Assembly (NCBI GenBank): GCA_964612085.1
Contig: CAZTCJ010000056.1
Location: 1 to 25,538 of the forward strand
Length of the DNA stretch: 25,538 nt
Origin: CAZTCJ01 sp964612085
GTDB lineage: Bacteria; Pseudomonadota; Alphaproteobacteria; JAJFIK01
Direction of reading: 5' to 3'
Shown here: in pieces, positions 1-7,263 of the stretch
How positions within the stretch are numbered: position 1 is the stretch's first letter
Layout: each line of letters starts with the position of its first letter
Made by a program: the position numbers and the translations under genes
The notes under the pieces: model-generated
Told to the model about the DNA's origin: nothing
Database searches by the model: none
The model's input: the letters and a program-made list of their open reading frames with translations, nothing else

Positions 1-1019
1 GGGCCGATCTTCACCAGCATCTTGCCGAAATTGTCGCCCGTAAAGAGGCCCATGAACGCTTTCGGCGCGGTCTCGATGCCCTCATGCACCGTTTCCTTCC
101 AGATCATTTTGCCCTGGCTCACCCATTCCCCCATGTCGTTCAGGAACGCAGGCAGCATGTCCCAATGGTCCGAGACGATGAAGCCCTGAATGCGCAGGCG
201 CTTGGGCACGGTCATGATGATGTTGTAAGGGCCCGGCGGCGGCGTCGTGGCATTATACTGGGAGATCATGCCGCAGATGGGAAAGCGGGCGAACGGGTTC
301 GCCAGATTAATCGCGGCGGTCAGATGATCCCCACCCACATTATCGAAATAGATGTCGATGCCCTTGGGGCACGCCGCCTTGATCGCCGCTTCGAGCGCCG
401 CGCCGTCTTTATAGTCCTTGTAATTGATGGCGGCGTCGATCTTCAGCTCATCCGTCAGCCAGCGGCATTTTTCGGGCGATCCCGCCGTCGCCACCACGCG
501 CAGGCCCTTGGCCTTGCCGATCTGACAGACCACCGCGCCCACCGCGCCCGATCCGGCTGAGACGAAGAGGGTCTCGCCTTCTTTCGGTTGCCCGATGTTC
601 AAGAGGCCCGCATAAGCGGTCAGCCCCGGCATGCCCAGGGTGCCGAGAAAGGCCTGGATCGGCGCCACCTTGGGGTCGACCTTGGAGATGCCCTCGCCAT
701 TGGAGACGAACGCCTCCTGCCAGCCGTTGAAATTGTTCACATAGTCGCCCACCGCGAAGCCCGGGTGCTTGGAGGCCACCACCTGGCCGATGGCGCCGCC
801 GTTCAGCGCCGCGCCCACCTTGAAGCCCTCCACATAGCTTTCCCGGTCGATCATGCGCCCGCGCATATACGGGTCGACCGACATCCAGATATTGCGCACC
901 TGGATCTGGCCCTGGGCCGGCTCGGGGATGGTGACGGTGGCCAGTTCGAAATCGCTGTCCTTGGGCATGCCCACGGGGCGGCTTTTCAGGCGGATTTCGC
1001 GGCTCTCAATGGCGGGCAT
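1..1019 (-). CDS. NADP-dependent MDR-family oxidoreductase (CurA/leukotriene B4 dehydrogenase-like), 3' end cut by window
   Basis: Medium-chain dehydrogenase/reductase of the zinc-independent class that reduces enones and quinone-like substrates with NADPH in the cytoplasm. The reverse strand reads open from ATG at 1019 to the window edge, giving 339 residues. Relatives are about 335-345 residues, so only a few C-terminal codons are missing. Visible marks are an N-terminal GroES-like part with VDPYMRGRM, a Rossmann site SAGSGAVGAVV after GLTAYAGLL, the NYKDYKD stretch and YFDNVGG in the cofactor domain. No structural-zinc cysteine cluster is present. The start is supported by an AAAGGAG Shine-Dalgarno about 7 bases upstream (1026-1032 region). 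The gene is transcribed away from the sugar dehydrogenase at 1404. The family call is firm; the substrate cannot be told from sequence. Confidence 0.9.
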   Translation of the reverse strand, partial: MPAIESREIRLKSRPVGMPKDSDFELATVTIPEPAQGQIQVRNIWMSVDPYMRGRMIDRESYVEGFKVGAALNGGAIGQVVASKHPGFAVGDYVNNFNGWQEAFVSNGEGISKVDPKVAPIQAFLGTLGMPGLTAYAGLLNIGQPKEGETLFVSAGSGAVGAVVCQIGKAKGLRVVATAGSPEKCRWLTDELKIDAAINYKDYKDGAALEAAIKAACPKGIDIYFDNVGGDHLTAAINLANPFARFPICGMISQYNATTPPPGPYNIIMTVPKRLRIQGFIVSDHWDMLPAFLNDMGEWVSQGKMIWKETVHEGIETAPKAFMGLFTGDNFGKMLVKIG

Positions 1020-1069
1020 GGACGGCTCCTTTGCGTTAACCCTTTATTACGAACTGTGACCGGCGTGTT

Positions 1070-1102
1070 AAGCCCCTGAAATCCCTTGATTTCCCGGGGC
1101 TT
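1070..1102. repeat. Long imperfect inverted repeat (hairpin) in oxidoreductase upstream region
   Basis: The left arm AAGCCCC then GAAATC (1070-1083, one unpaired T) matches the right arm GATTTC then GGGGCTT (1088-1102, two unpaired C), with a 4-base loop. That is 13 base pairs. It lies 51-83 bases upstream of the oxidoreductase start. No T-tract follows on either strand, so it is not an ordinary intrinsic terminator. It could be an operator or a structured 5' leader. Confidence 0.6.
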
Positions 1103-1120
1103 ACATGTGTCTGGCGCTGT

Positions 1121-1141
1121 AACAATGCTGAAACAATTGTT
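1121..1141. promoter_or_regulatory. Candidate operator: AACAAT direct repeat ending in palindrome AACAATTGTT
   Basis: AACAAT occurs at 1121 and again at 1132, one helical turn (11 bp) apart. The second copy is part of a perfect 10-bp palindrome (1132-1141). Such spacing on an AT-rich patch between divergent genes suits a dimeric regulator. No regulator gene is adjacent to identify it. Confidence 0.35.
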
Positions 1142-1366
1142 GAGTTGCGCGGCTAACCCTAACTGTGGACAGATTGCGTCGCCTACCGCAAGAGGGCGCG
1201 TTTAGCTGGGGCAGAAAGAGCCTGATTTTACACAGGTTTACCGAGACTGTTTCCAGCCTGTCCGCGCCTTTTCAGAACCGGCCGATCCGGAGCACCGCTC
1301 CATCGGGTCGGTTTCGTGCACGGCAGGCGCCGCGAAGACCGTTAAGGCGCGCGGCAACGCCATCGG

Positions 1367-1386
1367 AGCTTTTGGTCGGAAAAGCT
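1367..1386 (+). promoter_or_regulatory. Perfect 7-bp hairpin directly before the dehydrogenase Shine-Dalgarno
   Basis: AGCTTTT (1367-1373), a 6-base loop and AAAAGCT (1380-1386) form a perfect stem-loop. It ends 3 bases before the GAGGA ribosome-binding site at 1390-1394. It could modulate translation start or protect the mRNA 5' end. No function is known. Confidence 0.4.
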
Positions 1387-1403
1387 GACGAGGAAAACAA
1401 AGC

Positions 1404-2378
1404 GTGTTCATTAGGATCAAGGCTGAAAAGCCGGTTCGGATCGCCGTCATTGGGGCTGGATTTTTTGGCGGCATCCATGCAGCGAAATATGCGGCTCTCG
1501 CAGATGCGGAGCTGGTGGCCGTGGTCGATATCGACCGCGAGAAAGCCCAGGCCGTGGCGGACCGTCATGGCGCGCGCGCCGAGACCGATGTCGCCGCCGT
1601 CTTGCGCGATGTGGACGCGGTCTCCATCGCGTCGCCCGCCGATACCCATTACCGGCTCGCCCGTCAGGTGCTGGAGGCCGATCTCCACTGCTATGTGGAA
1701 AAGCCGATCGCGCTCAACCTGTCCCATGCGGACGAGTTGATCCGTCTGGCGCGGCGCAAGGGGCTGGTGCTGCAAGTGGGCCACCAGGAACGCTACGTGC
1801 TGGGCCAGTTTGGTCTGCTGTCGCGCAAGGAAACGCCCGTTTACATCGAATGCCGCCGGGCGGGGCCCTTTTCCGGCCGTTGCATGGATGTGAGCGTCGT
1901 CATGGATCTGATGATCCACGATCTGGACCTGGTCCATCAGGTCTCGCCGTCCGATGTGCGCAAGGTGCGCGCCGAAGCGCAGTTCGAGCATGGTGATCTG
2001 GCCGATGAAGTATCCGCCGATCTGATGCTGGAATGCGGCGCGGAAGTGCGCCTGTTCGCCAGCCGGATGGCCGATGACAAGGAACGCACCATGCGGCTGG
2101 TTTATCCGGACGGTGAGATTTTCATCGACTGGGTCAACCGCACCATGACGAATACCACGCCTGCCGACCTGATCGCCGCCTTTGGCGATGAAGAGATCAA
2201 CGGCATGCCGGCCGTGGCGTCCGACCCGCTGGGCTACGGCATCGGCCGCTTCGTTCAGTGCGTGCATGCGGGCGAGGATCCGATCGTCACCGGCGGTCAG
2301 GCCCGGCGCGCGTTGGACACGGCGCTGCGGATCACCGACGCTCACGGCGAACCCGCCGACCGGCGCCAAATCGCCTGA
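1404..2378 (+). CDS. Gfo/Idh/MocA-family sugar-nucleotide dehydrogenase, GnnA-like
   Basis: NAD(P)-dependent cytoplasmic dehydrogenase, 324 residues. The Rossmann motif GAGFFG is at 17-22, the family signature E99-K100-P101 (catalytic lysine) follows CYV, and the active-site histidine H172 lies in MIHDLDL. The start is GTG at 1404, preceded by GAGGA (1390-1394); no in-frame ATG gives a full Rossmann fold. The next gene is a DegT-family aminotransferase. This dehydrogenase/aminotransferase couple is how GnnA/GnnB turn UDP-GlcNAc into UDP-2-acetamido-3-amino sugar for lipid A, and also how WbpB/WbpE act on UDP-GlcNAc uronic acid. I favour GnnA because of the length and because 2,3-diaminoglucose lipid A is common in alphaproteobacteria. 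Family is certain; substrate is inferred. Confidence 0.85.
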   Translation: MFIRIKAEKPVRIAVIGAGFFGGIHAAKYAALADAELVAVVDIDREKAQAVADRHGARAETDVAAVLRDVDAVSIASPADTHYRLARQVLEADLHCYVEKPIALNLSHADELIRLARRKGLVLQVGHQERYVLGQFGLLSRKETPVYIECRRAGPFSGRCMDVSVVMDLMIHDLDLVHQVSPSDVRKVRAEAQFEHGDLADEVSADLMLECGAEVRLFASRMADDKERTMRLVYPDGEIFIDWVNRTMTNTTPADLIAAFGDEEINGMPAVASDPLGYGIGRFVQCVHAGEDPIVTGGQARRALDTALRITDAHGEPADRRQIA

Positions 2379-2412
2379 CTGGCGGGACGGATCCGGATCA
2401 CCTTTTTTCGAC

Positions 2413-2448
2413 AGGGGCTGGCCATCCGGGTGCCAGCCCTTTCTGTTA
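2413..2448 (+). terminator. Possible intrinsic terminator or attenuator between dehydrogenase and aminotransferase genes
   Basis: GGGCTGGC (2415-2422) pairs perfectly with GCCAGCCC (2432-2439) around a 9-base loop, followed by TTTCTGTT. The stem is strong but the T-tract is short and interrupted, so it may only partly terminate, lowering aminotransferase output relative to the dehydrogenase or separating two transcripts. Confidence 0.5.
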
Positions 2449-2508
2449 TGCAAAAGACCCGCGCGGCCATCGGCTAGCGCAAGGGACCTCACCAGGAAAG
2501 ACCGTTCC

Positions 2509-3633
2509 ATGACCGATACGCCCATTGCGTTTATCGACCTCAAAGCCCAGCAGGCACTCATCCGCCCCCGGATCGAAGCGCGGCTGAAGGCCGTGCTCGA
2601 CCATGGCCGCTATATCAACGGGCCGGAGATCGACGAGCTTGAGGAGCAGTTGAAAGCCCGCTCCGGCGCCGCCGACGCGGTCGGCGTGGCGAGCGGTACG
2701 GATGCGCTCGTCATTGCGCTGATGGGCGAGGGGGTCGGCGCGGGCGATGCGGTGTTCGCGCCGTCCTTCACGTATAATGCGACGATCAACGCGATCCTGA
2801 TGCTGGGGGCCGAGCCCATCTTCGTCGATGTGGACCGGAAGAGTTTCAACATGGATCCCGCCCATCTGCGCGCCCAGATCGACAAGGTGGTGGAAGAAGG
2901 CCGCCTGCGTCCGCGCGCCGTCATGCCGGTGGACCTGTTCGGTCTGCCTGCGGATTATGCCGCGATCAACCCCATCGCCGCCGAGCATGACATGGCGGTG
3001 ATCGCCGATGCGGCCCAGAGCTTCGGCGGGCGGGTCGGCAATACCGCCGTCGGCGCGCTGGCCGAGATGACCACCACAAGTTTCTTCCCGGCGAAAACAC
3101 TGGGCTGTTACGGCGATGGCGGGGCCATGTTCTGCGACACCGAAGAGCGCGGGGAGCTGTGGCGTTCCTTGCGCTGGCACGGTACGGACGAAGCGCGGCG
3201 CATTTCCGTCCGGATCGGGATCAATGGCCGGCTCGATTCCATGCAGGCCGGTGTGCTTTTAGAGAAGCTCTCGATCTTCGACGATGAACTGGAAGCCCGC
3301 AACCGGGTGGCCGCCCGCTACGATGCCCATCTGAAGGGCACAATCGACATGCCCGCCCGGCCCGATGGCGTGCAACCCTCCTGGGGGCTTTATTCCATCA
3401 CCGTGCCGGACCGCTCGAAGGTGCAGGCCGCCCTAAAGGACGCGGATGTTCCGCATGCCATCTATTATCCGGTGCCGTGTCACAAGATGGAAGCCTTCGC
3501 GGCCCACGCGCCGGAAGACGGCCTGCCCAACACCGAATGGCTCGCCGAGCACATCCTGTCCCTGCCCATGCATCCCTATCTCACCGAGGATCAGGTGGAC
3601 CGGGCGGCGGAGACAGTGAAGGCCGCGCTTTAG
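2509..3633 (+). CDS. DegT/DnrJ/EryC1/StrS-family sugar aminotransferase, GnnB/WbpE-like
   Basis: PLP-dependent aminotransferase, 374 residues, that aminates a keto sugar nucleotide. Motifs: N-terminal FIDLKAQQ, substrate-loop SGTDAL near 62-67, D167 in ADAAQSFGG (pyridine-nitrogen contact), and Schiff-base K196 in SFFPAKTLGCYGDGG, which closely resembles WbpE-type enzymes. The C-terminal LPMHPYL is also family-typical. I start it at ATG 2509, which has AGGAAAG 8-14 bases upstream and gives the normal N-terminus; the reading frame is open much further upstream only because it overlaps the dehydrogenase gene. It is 130 bp behind the dehydrogenase and almost surely acts on that enzyme's 3-keto product. 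Confidence 0.9.
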   Translation: MTDTPIAFIDLKAQQALIRPRIEARLKAVLDHGRYINGPEIDELEEQLKARSGAADAVGVASGTDALVIALMGEGVGAGDAVFAPSFTYNATINAILMLGAEPIFVDVDRKSFNMDPAHLRAQIDKVVEEGRLRPRAVMPVDLFGLPADYAAINPIAAEHDMAVIADAAQSFGGRVGNTAVGALAEMTTTSFFPAKTLGCYGDGGAMFCDTEERGELWRSLRWHGTDEARRISVRIGINGRLDSMQAGVLLEKLSIFDDELEARNRVAARYDAHLKGTIDMPARPDGVQPSWGLYSITVPDRSKVQAALKDADVPHAIYYPVPCHKMEAFAAHAPEDGLPNTEWLAEHILSLPMHPYLTEDQVDRAAETVKAAL

Positions 3634-3675
3634 GCCGCGCTTGCCGGGGCGGCGGCGACAGATTAAGTAAGTCCT

Positions 3676-5340
3676 ATGACCGACCGCCTCACCATCCACT
3701 TGGCGCAACTCAACTTCGTCGTCGGCGACATCGAGGGCAACGCGGCCAAGATCCGCGCCGCCCGCGCCCAGGCCGCGCGCGACGGGTCAGACATCATCGT
3801 CTATTCCGAACTGGCCATCGTCGGCTATCCGCCCGAGGACCTGGTCCTCAAGCCCGCCCTGCAGGACGATGCCATGGCCATGGTCGAGGCGTTGGCAGAA
3901 GAAACCGCCGATGGCGGTCCGGCCATGATCCTGGGCACGCCCTGGGCGGAAGACGGCGAGCTTTATAACGCCGTGGCCGTGCTCGACGGCGGCCGGATCG
4001 AGGCCCTGCGCTACAAGGTGGATCTGCCCAATTACGGCGTCTTCGACGAAAAGCGCGTGTTCGCGGCCGGTCCCATGCCCGGGCCTGTGTCGCTGCGCGG
4101 TGTGCGGATCGGTTTGCCGGTCTGCGAGGACATCTGGTCGCCCGATGTGGTCGAATGCCTGGAAGAGACGGGGGCGGAGCTTTTGCTCGTAGCCAACGGT
4201 TCGCCCTTCCAGGTCGCCAAATACGACACGCGCATGAACCACGCCGTGGCGCGGGTGCGCGAAAGCGGCTTGCCGCTTGTCTATGTCAATCAGATCGGCG
4301 GTCAGGACGAACTGGTGTTCGATGGCGCGTCTTATGTACTGAATGCGGATCTTTCGGTCGCGGCCCATTGTCCGTCCTGGGAAGACTGCGTGATGCGCAC
4401 CGACTGGACCCGGACCAATGAGGGCTGGGTCTGCGCGGCCACAACCCGCGCCGTGGCGGAGGAAGACCACGCCGCCATTTATCAGGCGGCCATGATCGGC
4501 TTGCGCGATTATGTGGAGAAGAACCGCTTCCCGGGCGTTGTCCTAGGCCTGTCGGGCGGTATCGACAGCGCGCTCTCCGCCGTCATCGCGGCCGATGCCT
4601 TGGGGCCCGAGCGGGTCTGGTGCATCATGCTGCCGTCCCGTTACACCAGTTCGGATAGTCTCGAGGACGCCCAGGCCTGCGCCCAGGCACTGGGCTGCCG
4701 TTACGACACCATTTCCATCGAGGAGGGGGTGGGCGCCTTCACCACGACGCTCGCGCCTCATTTCGAGGGAAAAGAGCCGGATTTGACGGAAGAGAACATG
4801 CAGTCGCGCATCCGGGGCGTTCTGCTCATGGCCCTGTCAAACAAATTTGGCCCCATGGTTCTCACCACAGGCAATAAATCCGAGGTTTCTGTGGGCTACG
4901 CGACCCTTTATGGGGACATGTGTGGCGGCTATAATGCCCTTAAGGATATGTATAAGACGACCGTGTTCGCCTTGGCCCGGTGGCGGAATGCCCACCAGCC
5001 CAAAGGCGGAAAAGGCCCGGCGGGTGTCGTGGTGCCGGAGCGCATCATCACCAAGCCGCCCACGGCCGAACTGCGGGCGGACCAGCGGGATGAGGATTCC
5101 CTGCCGCCCTACGAGGTGCTCGACGATATTCTCGAATGCCTCGTGGAACAGGAGATGAGTTTCGAGGCGGTGGTGGCGCGGGGTCACGATGCCGCCACGG
5201 TCAAACGGGTGGAGCATCTGCTCTATCTGGCGGAATACAAGCGCAGGCAGGCTGCGCCGGGCGTGAAGATCAGTCCCCGGCATTTCGGCCGCGACCGGCG
5301 CTATCCCATAACGAACGGGTTTCGTGATGCAAGAGACTGA
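3676..5340 (+). CDS. nadE: Glutamine-dependent NAD+ synthetase
   Basis: Makes NAD+ from deamido-NAD+, ATP and glutamine; cytoplasmic, last step of NAD synthesis. The 554-residue protein has both expected halves. The N-terminal nitrilase-type glutaminase carries the E45, K114 and C150 triad (SELAIVGYPPEDL, YKVDLPNYG, LPVCEDIW). The C-terminal synthetase has the ATP P-loop SGGIDS at 293-298, then TGNKSE and YGDMCGGY. Length fits the two-domain alphaproteobacterial/gammaproteobacterial form (about 540-560). The start ATG 3676 matches the family N-terminus, but no good Shine-Dalgarno precedes it; TTGCCG/TTAAGT elements at 3641 and 3663 would put a transcript start near the ATG, so it could be leaderless. 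It heads the plus-strand run through rarD. Confidence 0.96.
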   Translation: MTDRLTIHLAQLNFVVGDIEGNAAKIRAARAQAARDGSDIIVYSELAIVGYPPEDLVLKPALQDDAMAMVEALAEETADGGPAMILGTPWAEDGELYNAVAVLDGGRIEALRYKVDLPNYGVFDEKRVFAAGPMPGPVSLRGVRIGLPVCEDIWSPDVVECLEETGAELLLVANGSPFQVAKYDTRMNHAVARVRESGLPLVYVNQIGGQDELVFDGASYVLNADLSVAAHCPSWEDCVMRTDWTRTNEGWVCAATTRAVAEEDHAAIYQAAMIGLRDYVEKNRFPGVVLGLSGGIDSALSAVIAADALGPERVWCIMLPSRYTSSDSLEDAQACAQALGCRYDTISIEEGVGAFTTTLAPHFEGKEPDLTEENMQSRIRGVLLMALSNKFGPMVLTTGNKSEVSVGYATLYGDMCGGYNALKDMYKTTVFALARWRNAHQPKGGKGPAGVVVPERIITKPPTAELRADQRDEDSLPPYEVLDDILECLVEQEMSFEAVVARGHDAATVKRVEHLLYLAEYKRRQAAPGVKISPRHFGRDRRYPITNGFRDARD

Positions 5341-5686
5341 TCAGACGACCGGCGCGGGCCCTGAGGGCGACGAGCCCAAGAAGCGCAATCTTCCGGTATT
5401 GCTGCCGAAAAAGAACGGCAACATGCCGGGCTGGGTCATTCTCGGGATCATCGTTCTGGCGATCGCCGGGGCGTTCGTCGTCCTGCCCTGGCTGCTGGGT
5501 GTCTTCGGCGCCTTTGTCGGCGTGATCTTCGGGATCATCGGCGGCATTCTGGGTCTGCTCGGCGCCATACTGGGCCTGCTCTTCACCGCGTTCCTGTTCC
5601 TTCTGCCCGCGCTGGTCCTGATCGGCATCGGCTATGCGATCGCCGTGCTGGTGCGCCGCGACCGCTCCGGGGGCGACAACATATAA
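5327..5686 (+). CDS. Small glycine-rich membrane protein of unknown function
   Basis: Predicted 119-residue inner-membrane protein. A charged, Lys/Pro-rich cytoplasmic-looking N-terminus (about 33 residues) is followed by roughly 75 almost uninterrupted hydrophobic residues, enough for two or three membrane helices, then a short RRDRSGGDN tail. The middle is a glycine-zipper-like stretch (GAFVGVIFGIIGGILGLLG), which favours tight helix packing or oligomers. The start ATG at 5327 overlaps the 3' end of nadE by 14 bases; a GTG at 5324 directly before it is an alternative. The overlap suggests translational coupling. I do not recognise a family. It is conserved in position only as far as this window shows. 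Confidence 0.75.
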   Translation: MQETDQTTGAGPEGDEPKKRNLPVLLPKKNGNMPGWVILGIIVLAIAGAFVVLPWLLGVFGAFVGVIFGIIGGILGLLGAILGLLFTAFLFLLPALVLIGIGYAIAVLVRRDRSGGDNI

Positions 5687-5703
5687 CAATACTGGAAACT
5701 GCC

Positions 5704-7041
5704 ATGACCGTTACGGTCCGCTTCGCCCCGAGTCCCACGGGGCGGCTCCATGTGGGCAATGTCCGCACGGCGCTGTTCAACGTTCTCTTCGCCCGCAAGC
5801 ATGGGGGCACGTTCATCCTGCGTCTCGACGATACGGACCAGGAGCGCTCCACCCAGGAATTCGCCGACGGTATCGTGGAAGACCTGGCATGGCTGGGCCT
5901 CGTGCACGACGAGAGCTTTCGCCAGTCGGACCGGTTCGCCAAATATGATGCGGCTGCGGATGATCTGAAGAATCGTGGCCTGCTTTATCCCTGTTACGAG
6001 ACGCCGGAAGAGCTCGACCGCAAACGCAAGCTGCAGCGCACGCGCGGCCTGCCGCCCATTTACGACCGGGCGGCCCTGAAGCTGACGGACGAGGAGCGCA
6101 ACGCTCTGGAGGCGGAGGGCCGCAAGCCCCATTGGCGCTTCAAGCTCAGCGGCGCGAAGGCCGACTGGGACGATCTGGTGCGCGGAGCTACCTCCATCGA
6201 CACGGCGAGCATTTCCGATCCCATCCTGATCCGGGAAGATGGCTCCTATCTCTACACCCTGCCGAGCGTGGTGGACGATATCGAGGCGGGCATCACCCAT
6301 ATCATCCGGGGCGAGGATCACGTGACCAATTCCGGCGCGCAGATCCAGGTCTTCGAGGCGCTGGGCGGTCCGGTGCCGAGTTTCGGCCATACCTCGCTGC
6401 TGGTCGGCGCGGACGGCTCGGCTTTGTCGAAACGGTTGGGCTCGCTGACGATCCAGTCCCTGCGGGACGATGTCCTGGAGCCCATGGCGGTGTTGAGCCT
6501 TTTGGCCAAGCTCGGCACCTCCGATGCGGTGGAGCCGCGCCAGTCCCTTGATGCGCTGATCGAGGAGTTCGATTTCGCCAAGCTCGGCCGGGCGCCCGCG
6601 CGCTTCGATCCGGACGAGCTGAAAGCCCTCAACGCCAAGATCCTGCACGACATGCCGTATGACGTCGCCGCTCCGCGTCTCAAAGGGGCTGGCGTGGAGT
6701 GCGATCAGGCGTTCTGGGAAGCGATCCGGCCCAATCTCAACCGCATGATCGATGTGATTGACTGGTGGCGCATCGTCGATGGGCCGGTGGATCCGGTGAT
6801 CGAGGACAAGGCGCAGGTGGACGCCGCCGCCGGGCTGTTGCCCGAAGGGCCGTTCGACGAGGAGACCTGGAGCACCTGGACCAAAGCGGTGAAAGAAGAG
6901 ACCGGCGCCAAAGGCAAGGCCCTCTTCATGCCCTTGCGTCTGGCGCTCACCGGACAGTCCCATGGACCGGAGATGCAAAAGCTTCTATATCTGATCGGGC
7001 CGGAGCGCGCCCGCGCGCGGCTCAGGGGCGAGACGGCCTGA
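5704..7041 (+). CDS. gltX: Glutamyl-tRNA synthetase, GltX2-like
   Basis: Class I aminoacyl-tRNA synthetase that charges glutamate onto tRNA. The 445 residues include the HIGH box as HVGN (16-19) in FAPSPTGRLHVGN, the LRLDDTD stretch (39-45) and the KMSKS equivalent ALSKR (240-244). It is shorter than the usual 465-490, and the region after ALSKR (SLTIQSLRDD, LAKLGTSD) is typical of the second GluRS type found in many alphaproteobacteria, where one copy charges tRNA-Glu and tRNA-Gln is often mischarged for GatCAB amidation. Only one cysteine (C97) of a zinc-binding set is seen, so zinc is unlikely. Start ATG 5704 fits the family exactly. A second gltX elsewhere is likely but not visible. Confidence 0.93.
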   Translation: MTVTVRFAPSPTGRLHVGNVRTALFNVLFARKHGGTFILRLDDTDQERSTQEFADGIVEDLAWLGLVHDESFRQSDRFAKYDAAADDLKNRGLLYPCYETPEELDRKRKLQRTRGLPPIYDRAALKLTDEERNALEAEGRKPHWRFKLSGAKADWDDLVRGATSIDTASISDPILIREDGSYLYTLPSVVDDIEAGITHIIRGEDHVTNSGAQIQVFEALGGPVPSFGHTSLLVGADGSALSKRLGSLTIQSLRDDVLEPMAVLSLLAKLGTSDAVEPRQSLDALIEEFDFAKLGRAPARFDPDELKALNAKILHDMPYDVAAPRLKGAGVECDQAFWEAIRPNLNRMIDVIDWWRIVDGPVDPVIEDKAQVDAAAGLLPEGPFDEETWSTWTKAVKEETGAKGKALFMPLRLALTGQSHGPEMQKLLYLIGPERARARLRGETA

Positions 7042-7084
7042 CAGGCAGATTGAAGGGCCGCGTCTTTGCCGGAAAAAGGAGGGC

Positions 7085-7165
7085 ATGATGGCCCGGACAG
7101 ACAAGACATGGAGCTGGAGCGTCACGCGCAGATTGAGCGCGGGCCCCTGTTGTTGTCTCTGCTGA
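7085..7165 (+). CDS. Cysteine-rich leader peptide upstream of cysS (putative attenuator uORF)
   Basis: Twenty-six codons, starting with tandem ATGATG at 7085, ending Pro-Cys-Cys-Cys-Leu-Cys-TGA. Codons TGT 7148, TGT 7151, TGT 7154 and TGC 7160 put four cysteines in the last five residues. The Shine-Dalgarno AAAAAGGAGGG just before the ATG is the best in the window. All three cysteines of the cysS protein itself and most in nadE use TGC, so the TGT run is atypical and should be sensitive to charged tRNA-Cys supply. The stop lies 117 bases before cysS, with stem-loops in between. Poly-cysteine uORFs acting as attenuators are known in mycobacteria, and leader-peptide control of a synthetase operon is known for pheST in E. 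coli. Function here is inferred, but chance occurrence seems unlikely. Confidence 0.8.
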   Translation: MMARTDKTWSWSVTRRLSAGPCCCLC

Positions 7166-7174
7166 TCCGCCGTC

Positions 7175-7215
7175 CGGCCTGACCCTTCATTTTTATGACA
7201 ATCCAGGGATGGCCG
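7175..7215 (+). promoter_or_regulatory. Stem-loop after the leader peptide, possible pause or switching element
   Basis: CGGCC (7175-7179) and CCCT (7183-7186) pair with AGGG (7205-7208) and GGCCG (7211-7215), with an inner TCAT/ATGA stem (7187-7198). GGCC and CCT within the leader's Gly-Pro-Cys codons (7142-7148) could pair with the same right arm instead. That gives a possible exclusive switch dependent on ribosome position. Energies were not computed. Confidence 0.35.
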
Positions 7216-7219
7216 TATG

Positions 7220-7262
7220 CTGGCGCGTCGGGAAACGCGCCGGCCTTCTGGTTTTGGCTTTT
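7220..7262 (+). terminator. Candidate attenuator terminator before cysS
   Basis: GGCGCGT (7222-7228) pairs perfectly with ACGCGCC (7235-7241) around a 6-base loop, extended by a T-G wobble and a C-G pair to 7220/7243. It is followed by a T-rich but interrupted stretch (7246-7262, containing TTTT twice). The left arm could instead pair with ACGCGC inside the leader ORF (7124-7129), an identical copy of the right arm, which would be an antiterminator. Weak as a simple terminator, plausible as an attenuator. Confidence 0.42.
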
Positions 7263-7263
7263 A

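Larger units (their letters stand above)
1020..1403. other. Divergent intergenic region, no gene seen
   Basis: This 384-bp gap separates the minus-strand oxidoreductase from the plus-strand sugar dehydrogenase and must hold both promoters. I find no credible coding sequence in it; ORFs overlapping it are antisense or frame shadows with no Shine-Dalgarno. It contains three pieces of structure listed separately: a 33-base hairpin (1070-1102), an AACAAT repeat/palindrome cluster (1121-1141), and a hairpin just before the dehydrogenase ribosome-binding site (1367-1386). I could not assign a convincing -35/-10 pair. Confidence 0.6.

Noticed and set aside
2448..2477. Nine-codon ORF before the aminotransferase as another leader peptide
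   Set aside because: No Shine-Dalgarno, no amino-acid bias and no downstream attenuator-like structure.
2182..2508. N-terminal extension of the aminotransferase frame
   Set aside because: The frame is merely open through the dehydrogenase gene; the family N-terminus and Shine-Dalgarno fit ATG 2509.
1272..2561. A 429-codon minus-strand ORF
   Set aside because: Antisense to the sugar dehydrogenase, whose catalytic motifs are intact on the plus strand; no motif or start signal.
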